This document shows positions 32,643-44,317 of a stretch of 64,000 bases of DNA, one piece after another (within the stretch, counting starts at the first letter, position 1; every line of letters starts with the position of its first letter). The stretch lies in assembly GCF_050496545.1 (NCBI RefSeq), contig NZ_JBNVZV010000001.1, forward strand, positions 274,342 to 338,341, read 5' to 3'. The notes under the pieces were generated by a model, which worked only from the letters and a program-made list of their open reading frames with translations, did no database searches and had not been told where the DNA came from. A program made the position numbers and the translations under genes. This DNA is from Phycicoccus avicenniae_A (GTDB taxonomy: Bacteria; Actinomycetota; Actinomycetes; Actinomycetales; Dermatophilaceae).

Positions 32643-33513
32643 CAGTGACCCCCCGGCCTCGGCGCCCCGAGCGCGTCGTCGGGCACGCGGGTGATGCCGC
32701 CCTCGATGGCGTCCCAGCGCACGCGGTCACCGCGGAAGACCGGCCCCTCGACGCAGGAGCGGACCATCCGGGTCACGCCGTCGTTCCCCGTCACGGGCAT
32801 CACGCAGGTCATGCAGACGCCGACGCCGCAGGCCATCGACTCCTCGACGGCGACCTGCGCGACCGCACCGTGGGCCTGCGCGACGTCGGTGACCGAGCGC
32901 AGCATCCCCATCGGGCCGCAGGCGTAGACGACGCCGGCCGACGTGCGGTCGATGACGTCGCCGAGCACGTCGGAGACCCAGCCCCGGCGACCGGCGGAGC
33001 CGTCGTCGGTGGTGACGGTGACGCCGTCGGCGCTGCGGCGGGCCTCGACGACCCCGAAGAGCCGGTCCTCGGAGGCGGCGCCCAGCACGATCTCGACGTG
33101 GCAGCCGCGCGCGCGCAGCTCCTCGGCGAGCCAGAACAGTGGCGCGGAGCCGTAGCCGCCGCCGACGAGCACGCACGCGACCGGCTCGGCCGGCAGCGGG
33201 AACGGGCGGCCGAGCGGGCCGACGACGTCGACCGCGTCGTGGGCCGAGAGCCCGGTGAGCCACTGCGTGCCGGGACCGTGGGCGGCCACGACGACGTCGA
33301 CGGTGCCGCCGTAGGTGCCCGACGGCTTAACCTTGTGGAGCGAGAAGCAGCGCCGCAGGAGGTTCGCCGAGGTCGGCCCGCCGACGGCCAGCGCGACGAA
33401 CTGCCCGGGGTGGGCGAGCTCGGCGACGCCCGGCGCGACGAGGGTGAGGTGGTGGTACGCCCCGACCCGCCGGTTGGCGATGACCTCGCCGGCGACCTGC
33501 ACGACCCCCGAGC

Positions 33514-33517
<4 letters not shown>
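32642..33517 (-). CDS. pyrK: Dihydroorotate dehydrogenase electron transfer subunit PyrK
   Basis: 291 residues. FAD-binding motif RRCFSLHK near residue 55, NAD-binding LVGGGYGSAPLFWLAEEL near residue 115, and a C-terminal 2Fe-2S cluster motif CGVGVCMTC with a fourth Cys in MVRSCVEGPVF. It passes electrons from PyrD FMN to NAD. GTG at 33517 overlaps carB by 4 nt. Confidence 0.93.
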
Positions 33518-36843
<3,326 letters not shown>

Positions 36844-36844
36844 G

Positions 36845-38011
36845 TCAGCTCACCCCTTCCGTCGTCGGGCCGGGCGTTCGCGCACCGGACATCAGGTCGA
36901 TGAAGCGGTCGAAGAGGTAGGCGGCGTCGTGCGGGCCGGCCGCGGCCTCCGGGTGGTACTGGACCGAGAAGGCGGTGAGCCGGTCGCCGTCTCGCACCTC
37001 GAGGCCCTCGACGACGTCGTCGTTCAGGCAGACGTGGCTGACGCTGGCCTCCCCGAACTCGGTTGCGGTGGAACCCTCCAGCGGGGCGTCGACGGCGAAG
37101 CCGTGGTTGTGCGCGGTGACCTCGACCTTGCCGGTGGTGCGGTCCATCACCGGCTGGTTGATGCCGCGGTGGCCGTACTTCAGCTTGTAGGTGCCGAACC
37201 CGAGCGCCTTGCCGAGGATCTGGTTGCCGAAGCAGATGCCGAAGTACGGGAGGCCATCGCGCAGGACGCCGCGCAGCAGCTCGGCCTGGACCTCCGCGGT
37301 CGCCGGGTCGCCGGGGCCGTTGGAGAAGAACACGCCGTCGGGGGCGACCGCGCGCACCTCCTCGAGGGTCGCGGTGGCCGGCAGCACGTGCACCTCGATG
37401 CCGCGCTCGGCCATCATCCGCGGGGTGTTGCTCTTGATGCCGAGGTCGACCGCCGCCACGGTGAACCGCTTCTCCCCCACCGGCGGCACGACGTAGGCCT
37501 CCTTGGTGGCGACCTCGGCGGCCAGCGCCGACCCGGCCATCTCGGGGGCGTCGGTGACGCGGTGCAGCAGCTCGGGGCGCGGCAGCGCGGAGAGGTCGCC
37601 GGAGAAGATGCCGACCCGCATCGCCCCGCGCTCGCGCAGGTGGCGGGTCAGGGCGCGGGTGTCGACGTCGCAGATGCCGACGACGCCCTGAGTGTCGAGC
37701 TCGTCCTCGAGCGAGCGGTTCGAGCGCCAGCTCGACGGGCGCAGCGCGGGGTCGCGCACGACGTACCCCGCCACCCAGATGCGGCCCGACTCGTCGTCCT
37801 CGTCGTTCCAGCCGGTGTTGCCGACGTGCGGCGCGGTCATCACGACGACCTGCCGGTGGTAGCTCGGGTCGGTGAGGGTCTCCTGGTATCCGGTCATGCC
37901 GGTGGAGAAGACCGCCTCGCCGACGGTCTCGCCGCGGCGGCCGTAGGCGGAGCCGGTGAAGGTGCGGCCGTCCTCGAGGACGAGGACGGCGGGCTCGCGG
38001 GTGGTCAGCAC
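36845..38011 (-). CDS. carA: Carbamoyl-phosphate synthase small subunit
   Basis: 388 residues, glutaminase that feeds ammonia to CarB. The class I amidotransferase nucleophile is in YFGICFGNQILGKALG near residue 265 and the His-Glu pair in SVQYHPEAAAGPHD near residue 350. GTG at 38011 follows a GAAGGAG site located inside the end of pyrC, with which it overlaps by 7 nt. M. tuberculosis has an extra gene between pyrC and carA; it is absent here. Confidence 0.97.
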   Translation of the reverse strand: MLTTREPAVLVLEDGRTFTGSAYGRRGETVGEAVFSTGMTGYQETLTDPSYHRQVVVMTAPHVGNTGWNDEDDESGRIWVAGYVVRDPALRPSSWRSNRSLEDELDTQGVVGICDVDTRALTRHLRERGAMRVGIFSGDLSALPRPELLHRVTDAPEMAGSALAAEVATKEAYVVPPVGEKRFTVAAVDLGIKSNTPRMMAERGIEVHVLPATATLEEVRAVAPDGVFFSNGPGDPATAEVQAELLRGVLRDGLPYFGICFGNQILGKALGFGTYKLKYGHRGINQPVMDRTTGKVEVTAHNHGFAVDAPLEGSTATEFGEASVSHVCLNDDVVEGLEVRDGDRLTAFSVQYHPEAAAGPHDAAYLFDRFIDLMSGARTPGPTTEGVS

Positions 38012-39309
38012 GGTGCAGGCTCTCCTTCCCGCGCGGTGACGGCGCCGCGCAGGATCGTCGTGTGGACCGCGCCGGTCAGCGACCGGCCGTGCCACGGGGT
38101 GTTGCGGGACAGGGAGTGGCTGGCGTCGCGGTCGACGGTGACCGACGCCGTGGGGTCGACGAGGACGAGGTTGGCGGGCTCGCCCGCGGCGATCGGGCGG
38201 CCGTGCTCGGCGAGCCCCGCGATGCGGGCGGGGTTCTCGGACATGACCTTCGCTAGGCCGGCGAGGGTCATCGCGCCATTCGTCACGAGGAGGTCGTGGA
38301 CGACGCCGAAGGCGGTCTCGAGTCCGAGCATCCCGAACGCGGCGTCGACGAAGGCGTGCTCCTTGTCGTGCCGGGCGTGCGGGGCGTGGTCGGTGGCGAC
38401 GGCGTCGATGGTGCCGTCGAGGAGGCCGTCGCGCAGCGCCTGCTGGTCCTCGGTGGGCCGCAGCGGCGGGTTGACCTTGTAGACGGGGTCGTACCCGGCG
38501 AGCAGCTCGGTGCCGAGGGCGAGGTGGTGCGGGGTGACCTCGGCGGTCATCGCGATGCCCTGCGCCTTGGCCCAGCGCACGACGTCGAGGCCCTCGGCGG
38601 TCGAGACGTGGGCGACGTGCACGCGGCTTCCGGTGTGCCGGGCGAGCATCGCGTCGCGGGCGATGACGGCGGCCTCCGCGACCGGCGGCCAGCCCGGTAG
38701 CCCGAGCCGCCCGGAGAGCTCACCCTCGTGGCAGCAGGCCTGCGAGCCTGCGAGAGAGGGGTCCTGGCTGTGCTGGCTGACGACACCGCCGAAGGCGCGC
38801 ACGTACTCGAGCGCCCGGCGCATCACGCGGGCGTCCGCGACGCAGCGGCCGTCGTCGGAGAACACCGAGACCCGCGCGCGGGAGCGGTGCATCAGGCCGA
38901 GCTCGGCGAGCTCGTGGCCCTCGAGGCCCTTGGTGACCGCGCCGACCGGGACGACGTCGACGAGCCCGGCGGACCGGCCGAGGTCGAGGACGCGCTCGGC
39001 GGCCTCGGCGGTGTCGGTGACCGGGTTGGTGTTGGCCATGGCGAGGACGGCCGTGAAGCCGCCGGCCGCCGCGGCGCGGGACCCGGTGGAGATGGTCTCG
39101 GCGTCCTCCCGGCCCGGCTCGCGCAGGTGGGTGTGCAGGTCGACGAAGCCGGGCAGCAGGACGAGGCCGTCGGCGTCGAGCCGCTCGACACCGGACGGCG
39201 CTTCGGATGCGGCGTCCGCACCGACGGCGGCGACAACGCCGTCGCGCACCAGCACGTCGGCCGCTGCCTCGCCGAGGAGACGGGCCCCCGTGATCAGCAG
39301 GTCGCTCAT
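38005..39309 (-). CDS. pyrC: Dihydroorotase
   Basis: 434 residues, closing carbamoyl aspartate to dihydroorotate. Zinc-binding FVDLHTHLREPGREDAET near residue 57; further metal ligands in GGVVSQHSQDPSLAG and VHVAHVSTAEGLDVVRWAK; the catalytic Asp lies in DAVATDHAPHARHDKEHAF near residue 310. Class I dihydroorotase. ATG overlaps pyrB by 4 nt. Confidence 0.96.
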   Translation of the reverse strand: MSDLLITGARLLGEAAADVLVRDGVVAAVGADAASEAPSGVERLDADGLVLLPGFVDLHTHLREPGREDAETISTGSRAAAAGGFTAVLAMANTNPVTDTAEAAERVLDLGRSAGLVDVVPVGAVTKGLEGHELAELGLMHRSRARVSVFSDDGRCVADARVMRRALEYVRAFGGVVSQHSQDPSLAGSQACCHEGELSGRLGLPGWPPVAEAAVIARDAMLARHTGSRVHVAHVSTAEGLDVVRWAKAQGIAMTAEVTPHHLALGTELLAGYDPVYKVNPPLRPTEDQQALRDGLLDGTIDAVATDHAPHARHDKEHAFVDAAFGMLGLETAFGVVHDLLVTNGAMTLAGLAKVMSENPARIAGLAEHGRPIAAGEPANLVLVDPTASVTVDRDASHSLSRNTPWHGRSLTGAVHTTILRGAVTAREGEPAPC

Positions 39310-40250
39310 GCCGCGGCCTCCTCGCCGGCGAGGAGGTGGTAGAGGACGGCCATCCGCACCGCCACCCCCGCGCTCACCTGGTCGAGCACGAGGCTCTGCG
39401 CGGCGTCGGCGGCGTCGGCGCTGATCTCCAGGCCGCGGTTCATCGGGCCGGGGTGGCAGATGACGGCCTCGGGGTTGGCGGCGGTCAGGGCACGCAGCCG
39501 GTCGCGGGTCAGGCCGAAGCCCACGGTGTACTCCCTCGGGGTCGGGAAGAAGCCGCCGCTCATCCGCTCCTTCTGGACGCGCAGCATCATCACGGCGTCG
39601 GGACCGGAGGCGAGGACCTCGTCGAGGTCGTCGGTGAGGTGCAGGCCGTCGGCGGCGGCCCACGAGCCGATACCGCTCGGCATGAGGGTCGGCGGGGCGA
39701 CGAGCGTGACGTCGGCGCCGAGGGTGCGCAGCGTGATGGCGTTGGAGCGGAACACCCGGCTGTGGGTGAGGTCGCCGACGATGGCCACCCGGCGGCCCTC
39801 GAGGGAGCCGAGCCGCTGCTCCATCGTGTAGGCGTCGAGGAGGGCCTGGGTCGGGTGCTCGTGCGTGCCGTCGCCGGCGTTGACCACACTGGCGTCGACC
39901 CACTGGGAGACCTGGTGGGCGCTGCCGCTGGCCATGTGCCGGATGACCACACAGTCGACGCTCATCGCGTCGATGGTCATCACGGTGTCCCGCAACGACT
40001 CCCCCTTGCTCGTCGACGAGCCCTTGCCGGTGATGTTGATGGTGTCGGCGCTCATCCACTTGCCCGCGATCTCGAAGCTGGACCGCGTGCGGGTGGAGTC
40101 CTCGAAGAAGAGGTTGATGACCGTGCGGCCGCGCAGGGTCGGGAGCTTCTTGACGTCGCGCCGCTGCACCTCGTGCATCTCGGCGGCGGTGGCGAGCAGC
40201 ATCCGGACGTCGTCGCGGGTCAGGTCGGCGCTGGAGAGCAGGTGCCTCAT
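39306..40250 (-). CDS. pyrB: Aspartate carbamoyltransferase catalytic subunit
   Basis: 314 residues, joining carbamoyl phosphate and aspartate. The carbamoyl-phosphate site FFEDSTRTRSSFEIAGKW is near residue 50, followed by VIRHMASGSAHQVSQW; the aspartate site is in VMMLRVQKERMSGGFFP near residue 220. No regulatory PyrI gene is present, as in other actinobacteria. ATG at 40250 overlaps pyrR by 4 nt. Confidence 0.97.
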   Translation of the reverse strand: MRHLLSSADLTRDDVRMLLATAAEMHEVQRRDVKKLPTLRGRTVINLFFEDSTRTRSSFEIAGKWMSADTINITGKGSSTSKGESLRDTVMTIDAMSVDCVVIRHMASGSAHQVSQWVDASVVNAGDGTHEHPTQALLDAYTMEQRLGSLEGRRVAIVGDLTHSRVFRSNAITLRTLGADVTLVAPPTLMPSGIGSWAAADGLHLTDDLDEVLASGPDAVMMLRVQKERMSGGFFPTPREYTVGFGLTRDRLRALTAANPEAVICHPGPMNRGLEISADAADAAQSLVLDQVSAGVAVRMAVLYHLLAGEEAAA

Positions 40251-40873
40251 CGGGTGCCTCCCGGGGTCGAGGGCCGGCCGGCGCGGGTCTCGCCGGCGGC
40301 GATGGACACGGAGTCGCCGGCCTCGTCGACCCCGGCCAGGCGCACCATCACGCGCTCGGTGTGGGCGGTCGGCAGGTTCTTGCCGACGTGGTCGGCGCGG
40401 ATGGGCAGCTCGCGGTGGCCCCGGTCGACGAGCACCGCGAGGCGCACGGCGCGCGGGCGGCCGAGGTCGGCGAGGGCGTCGAGCGCGGCCCGGATGGTGC
40501 GCCCCGAGTAGAGGACGTCGTCGACGAGCACGACCACGCGGTCGTCGACGCCCGTGGCCGGGATGCGGGTGCGCAGCGGGGCGCGGGTCGGCTGGTGGCG
40601 CAGGTCGTCGCGGAACATCGTGATGTCCAGCTCGCCGACCGGCACCTCGGCGCCCTCGACGTCGTGGAGGAGGGCCGCGAGGCGGCGGGCCAGCTCGACG
40701 CCGCGCGTCGGGATGCCGAGGAGGACGAGGTCGTGGGCGCCCTTGTTCCGCTCCACGATCTCGTGGGCGATGCGGCGCAGGGCCCGGGAGACGTCGGGCT
40801 CGCTCATCACGGTGCGCGGGGCACCGGGAGCGGCGGCGTCACCGGCCGGGGGCAGCGTGTCGTCGGCGCGCAC
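40247..40873 (-). CDS. pyrR: Pyrimidine regulatory protein / uracil phosphoribosyltransferase PyrR
   Basis: 208 residues. PRPP-binding motif VVVLVDDVLYSGRTIRAALD near residue 112 and a UPRT fold (RIAHEIVERNKGAHDLVLLG). PyrR binds pyr mRNA when UMP is high and also has uracil phosphoribosyltransferase activity. GTG at 40873 is chosen over an ATG 28 codons downstream because GAAGGAGGT lies 8 nt before it. A PyrR binding loop sits right beside that site, so the protein probably represses its own operon's translation. Confidence 0.94.
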   Translation of the reverse strand: MRADDTLPPAGDAAAPGAPRTVMSEPDVSRALRRIAHEIVERNKGAHDLVLLGIPTRGVELARRLAALLHDVEGAEVPVGELDITMFRDDLRHQPTRAPLRTRIPATGVDDRVVVLVDDVLYSGRTIRAALDALADLGRPRAVRLAVLVDRGHRELPIRADHVGKNLPTAHTERVMVRLAGVDEAGDSVSIAAGETRAGRPSTPGGTR

Positions 40874-40880
40874 AGGCGCA

Positions 40881-40910
40881 GACCTCCTTCCCTGCCTCAC
40901 GGGACAGGTC
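40881..40910 (-). promoter_or_regulatory. PyrR-binding hairpin overlapping the pyrR ribosome-binding site
   Basis: On the minus strand the loop TCCCGTGAGG (40895-40904) matches the PyrR consensus UCCNGNGAGG exactly and is closed by CCTG/CAGG. The ribosome-binding site GAAGGAGGT follows without a gap. GACCT at the 5' edge can alternatively pair with AGGTC of that site. This predicts translational repression by PyrR-UMP, as described for mycobacteria. Confidence 0.8.
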
Positions 40911-40934
40911 GTTAAAGGACGTCGATCGCGGATC

Positions 40935-40940
40935 ACTCTA
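40935..40940 (-). promoter_or_regulatory. Probable -10 box of the pyr operon
   Basis: TAGAGT on the minus strand; a start near 40928 would give a ~55-nt leader carrying the PyrR hairpin. No clear -35 box. Confidence 0.45.
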
Positions 40941-40995
40941 CGGGGTCGGCACGAGTGGGTCGGACACGTGCCCACGACCCGGGACCGTGTCGCCG

Positions 40996-41001
40996 TAGGG
41001 T
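40996..41001 (+). promoter_or_regulatory. -10 box of the metallophosphoesterase gene (leaderless)
   Basis: TAGGGT ends 6 nt before the ATG at 41008; no Shine-Dalgarno sequence. Confidence 0.5.
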
Positions 41002-41007
41002 CGGTGG

Positions 41008-41766
41008 ATGAGCGCTGCCGAGGTCGGGTCGATCGCCCTGCTGTCCGACACGCACGGCGTCCTGCCCGTGCTCGAGGCGGTGCTCGCCGAGCCCGACGTG
41101 CGGGCCGCCGACCTCGTCGTCGTCACCGGCGACCTCGTCTCCGGGCCGATGCCGGTCGAGACGCTCGACGCCCTGACCGCCCTCGGCGACCGCGTGCTGC
41201 TGGTGCGCGGCAACGCCGACCGCGAGGTCGTCGAGGTCACCCGGGGTGGCTCCACGCCGCACGCCGAGTCGGTGTTCTGCGCCGAGGTGCTCCGGCCGGA
41301 CCAGGTCGAGCTGCTGGCCGCGCTCCCCCATCCGGTCGTGCGGTCGGTGGCCGGGTTCGGTGACGTCCTGTTCTGCCACGGCAGCCCTCGCGACGACGAC
41401 GAGGTGGTGCTGGTCGACACCCGGCTCGAGCGGTGGGCGGAGGCGTTCGCCGACGTGCCGTCGTCGGTGGGGACCGTCTGCTGCGGGCACACGCACATGC
41501 CGTTCGTGCGGCTCGTGGACCGCCGGCTCGTGGTGAACCCGGGGAGCATCGGGATGCCGTACGGGCGGGTCGGGGGCGCGTGGGCGCTGCTGCGTGACGG
41601 GCAGGTGTCGCTGCGGCACACCGAGATCGACGTCGACGCCGTGTGCGACCGCATCGTGGCGGAGTCGACCTACCCGGACGCGCGGGGCTGGGTGGACGAG
41701 TACGTGCGGGGCGAGCACTCGGACGCGGTGGCGCTCACCGTGTTCGGGCCGCGGGACGGGCGCTGA
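41008..41766 (+). CDS. Metallophosphoesterase, YfcE/MJ0936 type
   Basis: 252 residues. The calcineurin-like metal site is complete: ALLSDTHGVLP (Asp, His), VVTGDLVSGPMP (Asp), VRGNADRE (Asn, Asp), LFCHGSP (His), CCGHTHMP (GHTH) and VNPGSIGMPYG. Such enzymes hydrolyse phosphodiesters with Mn or Fe/Zn; the natural substrate is not evident. Longer than E. coli YfcE (184 residues), with an extra C-terminal ~50 residues. Divergent from pyrR. Confidence 0.9.
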   Translation: MSAAEVGSIALLSDTHGVLPVLEAVLAEPDVRAADLVVVTGDLVSGPMPVETLDALTALGDRVLLVRGNADREVVEVTRGGSTPHAESVFCAEVLRPDQVELLAALPHPVVRSVAGFGDVLFCHGSPRDDDEVVLVDTRLERWAEAFADVPSSVGTVCCGHTHMPFVRLVDRRLVVNPGSIGMPYGRVGGAWALLRDGQVSLRHTEIDVDAVCDRIVAESTYPDARGWVDEYVRGEHSDAVALTVFGPRDGR

Positions 41767-41769
41767 GGT

Positions 41770-42144
41770 TCAGGCGGTGCCGGCCGGGCGGAAGCCCGAG
41801 CACAGGACCCGTAGGTGCGTGATGCGCTCACCGTCCGTGCGGTAGTACGCCTGCTGCTCGGCGGTGAAGTCACCGTCGGCGTTGTGCAGCGCGAGCCGGT
41901 ACGAGACCCGCTGGGTGTCCTCGACGGGCGCGCCCGTGGTGACGTCGAGGAGGGCGCGCACCTCGTCGGAGTCCTCGAACCACGACCCGAAGAGCACCTC
42001 GACGAGCGCGTCGGGACCGGTGCCCTCCCAGGCCCGGCCGGGAGTGAGCCCGCGGAAGTCGACGTCCGCGGCCACGAGCTCGTGGACCGTGGCGGCGTCC
42101 TTGGCGGCGATCGCCTGTGCGAGGCGGGGGCCGAGCGTGCTCAT
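41770..42144 (-). CDS. SnoaL-like / NTF2-fold protein
   Basis: 124 residues from ATG at 42144. The pattern LAQAIAAKDAATVHELVAAD near residue 8, DVDFRGLTPGRAW and a run of long beta strands is that of the cone-shaped NTF2/SnoaL fold. Such proteins can be cyclases, isomerases or simply ligand binders; no conserved catalytic pair is recognised. Convergent with the metallophosphoesterase gene. Confidence 0.7.
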   Translation of the reverse strand: MSTLGPRLAQAIAAKDAATVHELVAADVDFRGLTPGRAWEGTGPDALVEVLFGSWFEDSDEVRALLDVTTGAPVEDTQRVSYRLALHNADGDFTAEQQAYYRTDGERITHLRVLCSGFRPAGTA

Positions 42145-42236
42145 CCGCACAGTGGACCATGCCGGGCGACGGCCGCGCCAGCACCCCGGCGACCGGTCGA
42201 TGGCGGGTGTCATCCAGGTCGTGAGACACATAACCA

Positions 42237-42250
42237 TGACCTATGGGTCA
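42237..42250. promoter_or_regulatory. Operator-like palindrome upstream of a small gene
   Basis: TGACCTATGGGTCA is a 5-bp inverted repeat around TATG, in an AT-richer patch 58 nt before the small ORF at 42308 and 93 nt before the SnoaL-like start on the other strand. It could be a repressor site in a divergent promoter. The binding protein is unknown. Confidence 0.45.
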
Positions 42251-42307
42251 GGTAACACACTGTGATGCACTGGTTGCCCGGTCCCGACACCGCCGAAGGA
42301 GGCCCCG

Positions 42308-42499
42308 ATGACGACCACCGCCCGCACCACCCCCGGTGCCGAGACCTGTCCCCTCGCGGAGGCCGCCGGAGCGCCCGTCGTCGCACCGACCCGCCAGCCG
42401 CTCTTCCCACCGGCCGACGCCGACGCCGAGACCTACCGCGCCTGGCTCGCCGCCTCGCCGTGGCCCGAGGTCGTCTTCGCCAGCGCCGGAGCCCGCTGA
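42308..42499 (+). CDS. Small hypothetical protein (63 residues)
   Basis: ATG at 42308 follows a strong GAAGGAGG ribosome-binding site with 6-nt spacing, which supports real translation. The N-terminal half is Ala/Pro/Thr-rich and flexible with one Cys at residue 14; the second half (DAETYRAWLAASPWPEVVFA) is likely one helix with two Trp. No signal peptide or membrane span. It has its own promoter region with a palindrome. No family recognised. Confidence 0.65.
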   Translation: MTTTARTTPGAETCPLAEAAGAPVVAPTRQPLFPPADADAETYRAWLAASPWPEVVFASAGAR

Positions 42500-42506
42500 G
42501 CGCGGC

Positions 42507-42980
42507 TCACGCGAGGTCGAGCTCGAAGCGGCGCAGCACCGGGTGCGGCGCGAAGAGCGACCACGACACCTCGTCCGTGCGCCGCCATCCCCGTCGCTCG
42601 TAGAACGCGATGGCGCGCCGGTTCTCCTCGAAGACCCGCAGCCAGGCGCGCGCGTGGCCCTGCGCCCGCAGGGTGGCGACCAGCTCGTCGTGCACCACGC
42701 CCGCGAGGCCGCTCCCCCACGTCGAGCGCGCGGTCCCGAGGTGGAACAGCTCGTCCCCGCGCGTGGCGGCGAACCCGACGAGCACCCCGTCCTCCTCGGC
42801 CGCGTACGAGCGGATGGCCGGGTCGGCGAGCTCGTGCACCCAGCGGGAGCGCACCGCATCGTGCGGGAACGGGTGGGTCTCCTGCGGGAAGATGTGGCCC
42901 AGTGCCTCGACCGCGCCCTCCTCCTGGAGCGGCAGGAGCGCATCGAGGTCCTCGAGCCGGAGGGGGCGCAGAACTGCCAT
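42507..42980 (-). CDS. GNAT family N-acetyltransferase
   Basis: 157 residues. The acetyl-CoA loop is degenerate (STWGSGLAGVVHDELVATLR near residue 93) but the C-terminal AWLRVFEENRRAIAFYERRG near residue 117 is typical of GNAT enzymes. The N-terminal LRPLRLEDLDALLPLQEE is also family-like. ATG at 42980 is 7 nt downstream of TACCGT. Substrate unknown. Confidence 0.87.
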   Translation of the reverse strand: MAVLRPLRLEDLDALLPLQEEGAVEALGHIFPQETHPFPHDAVRSRWVHELADPAIRSYAAEEDGVLVGFAATRGDELFHLGTARSTWGSGLAGVVHDELVATLRAQGHARAWLRVFEENRRAIAFYERRGWRRTDEVSWSLFAPHPVLRRFELDLA

Positions 42981-42987
42981 GCGCCAG

Positions 42988-42993
42988 ACGGTA
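42988..42993 (-). promoter_or_regulatory. -10 box of the second GNAT gene (leaderless)
   Basis: TACCGT on the minus strand ends 7 nt before the ATG at 42980; no Shine-Dalgarno sequence. Confidence 0.5.
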
Positions 42994-43026
42994 ACCCGGC
43001 CGCACGCGCCCTGACAGGCTGGGTGG

Positions 43027-43605
43027 ATGGCCCTCACCGTCGCGCACGACCCGGCCGTCACCGCCCTCCGTGGCGCCGTGGACGCCTTCCTCCGGACCAC
43101 CCGCTCGCTCCCGGAGGTCGCGCTCCTCGAGCCCTCCCGCTGCCTCGGCTGGACCCGGTTCGACGTGGTCGACCACGTGCTCGCGGGATGGAGCGAGCTG
43201 TTCGCGGGGCTGGCCGACCGCACCGACGGCCCGCCCACGGTCGATGCCGCCTCGTACTGGACGGCCTACGCCGAGCAGGAGTCCGGTGCCGACCCCGTCC
43301 TCGTCGTCATGGCCCAGCGACGCCACGCGCTCGCGCACTCCCGGCCGTCCGCGGCCGTGACCGCCCTCGACGCCGTCGGCGCACAGCTCGACCGTGTCGT
43401 GGCCAACCTCCCCGAGGGCCACCACGCCTTCCAGGGTCACGTGCTGACGAGCGGTGACCTGCTCACGACCTGGGCCGTGGAGACGGTCATCCACCAGCAC
43501 GACGTGGAGGCCGGTGACGACCTGCCCGAGGCCGCGCTCGACCTCGCGCACCGCACGGCCGAGCACGTCCCGGACCTCGCCGGACGTCTCCCGACCGGCA
43601 CCTGA
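43027..43605 (+). CDS. DinB-like protein, maleylpyruvate isomerase N-terminal type
   Basis: 192 residues. A four-helix DinB/MDMPI domain: CLGWTRFDVVDHVLAGWSEL near residue 40 supplies the first metal His and TWAVETVIHQHDVEAGDDL near residue 150 the HxxxH pair. The group includes mycothiol-dependent isomerases and transferases, consistent with an actinobacterial host. Whether it uses mycothiol cannot be seen. ATG at 43027. Confidence 0.78.
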   Translation: MALTVAHDPAVTALRGAVDAFLRTTRSLPEVALLEPSRCLGWTRFDVVDHVLAGWSELFAGLADRTDGPPTVDAASYWTAYAEQESGADPVLVVMAQRRHALAHSRPSAAVTALDAVGAQLDRVVANLPEGHHAFQGHVLTSGDLLTTWAVETVIHQHDVEAGDDLPEAALDLAHRTAEHVPDLAGRLPTGT

Positions 43606-43645
43606 GTACCGCTGCGGATGCCCGGCGCCCGTCGGATCGGCGACC

Positions 43646-44302
43646 GTGAGCGGCATGAAGTGGCTGCTCGGCGTCCTCGCCTCCCTCGTGGTAGTCGTCC
43701 CGACCGTGGTGCACGTCCACGACGGTGTCATCGCCACCCACGACCTGCAGCTCGCTCGCGAGGCCGCCGCCTCGGAGCTCGCTGCCGCGCTCCCCGCCGC
43801 GCTGTCGGCGACCGGGTCCGAGAACCGACGCGCGCTGCGCGACCTCCCGCCGGCCTCCGGCACGTGGCAGGAGGTCGGGTGCGACATCGACAGCGTCGAC
43901 GCCGGACTGCTGCCCTACGACCACGTCCAGTGGTGCCGGGTCCGGACCTACGCGATCCTTCCCGACGACGCCGCGGCAGCGGACGGATGCACCTCCACGA
44001 CCACGCCCCGACGCGAAGGGGACATCGGCAACACCGTCGTCCTCACCGGGACGCAGGAGGCTCTCGAGAACCCGGAGCCCGGCGACGACTGCCTTCCCGG
44101 GACGCTGAACGGCACGTGGGCGCAGGGCACGTGGGTCGTCCGAGGCGCTCGTCCGGGGCCACTCCCCGCCGGGTCCCGCTGGCAGGTCGTCATCACCGAG
44201 ACCCCGGCGAGCCAGTCGCACCTCGGCTGCGACCCGTGGGACATCGTCCTGTGCGGTGACCCACCCGGCGTCCCGTACACCGGCGCCGCCCTGGTCGGCT
44301 GA
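43646..44302 (+). CDS. Hypothetical exported or membrane-anchored protein
   Basis: 218 residues from GTG at 43646 (ATG at 43655 is an alternative). One N-terminal hydrophobic helix, WLLGVLASLVVVVPTVVHVH, is followed by a soluble domain with six cysteines spaced as in disulfide-bonded secreted proteins (e.g. VGCDIDSVDAG, HLGCDPWDIVLCGDPPG). It is likely displayed outside the membrane. No family recognised. Convergent with the RNase H gene. Confidence 0.65.
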   Translation: MSGMKWLLGVLASLVVVVPTVVHVHDGVIATHDLQLAREAAASELAAALPAALSATGSENRRALRDLPPASGTWQEVGCDIDSVDAGLLPYDHVQWCRVRTYAILPDDAAAADGCTSTTTPRREGDIGNTVVLTGTQEALENPEPGDDCLPGTLNGTWAQGTWVVRGARPGPLPAGSRWQVVITETPASQSHLGCDPWDIVLCGDPPGVPYTGAALVG

Positions 44303-44317
44303 CGCCCGGCCCGCTCG

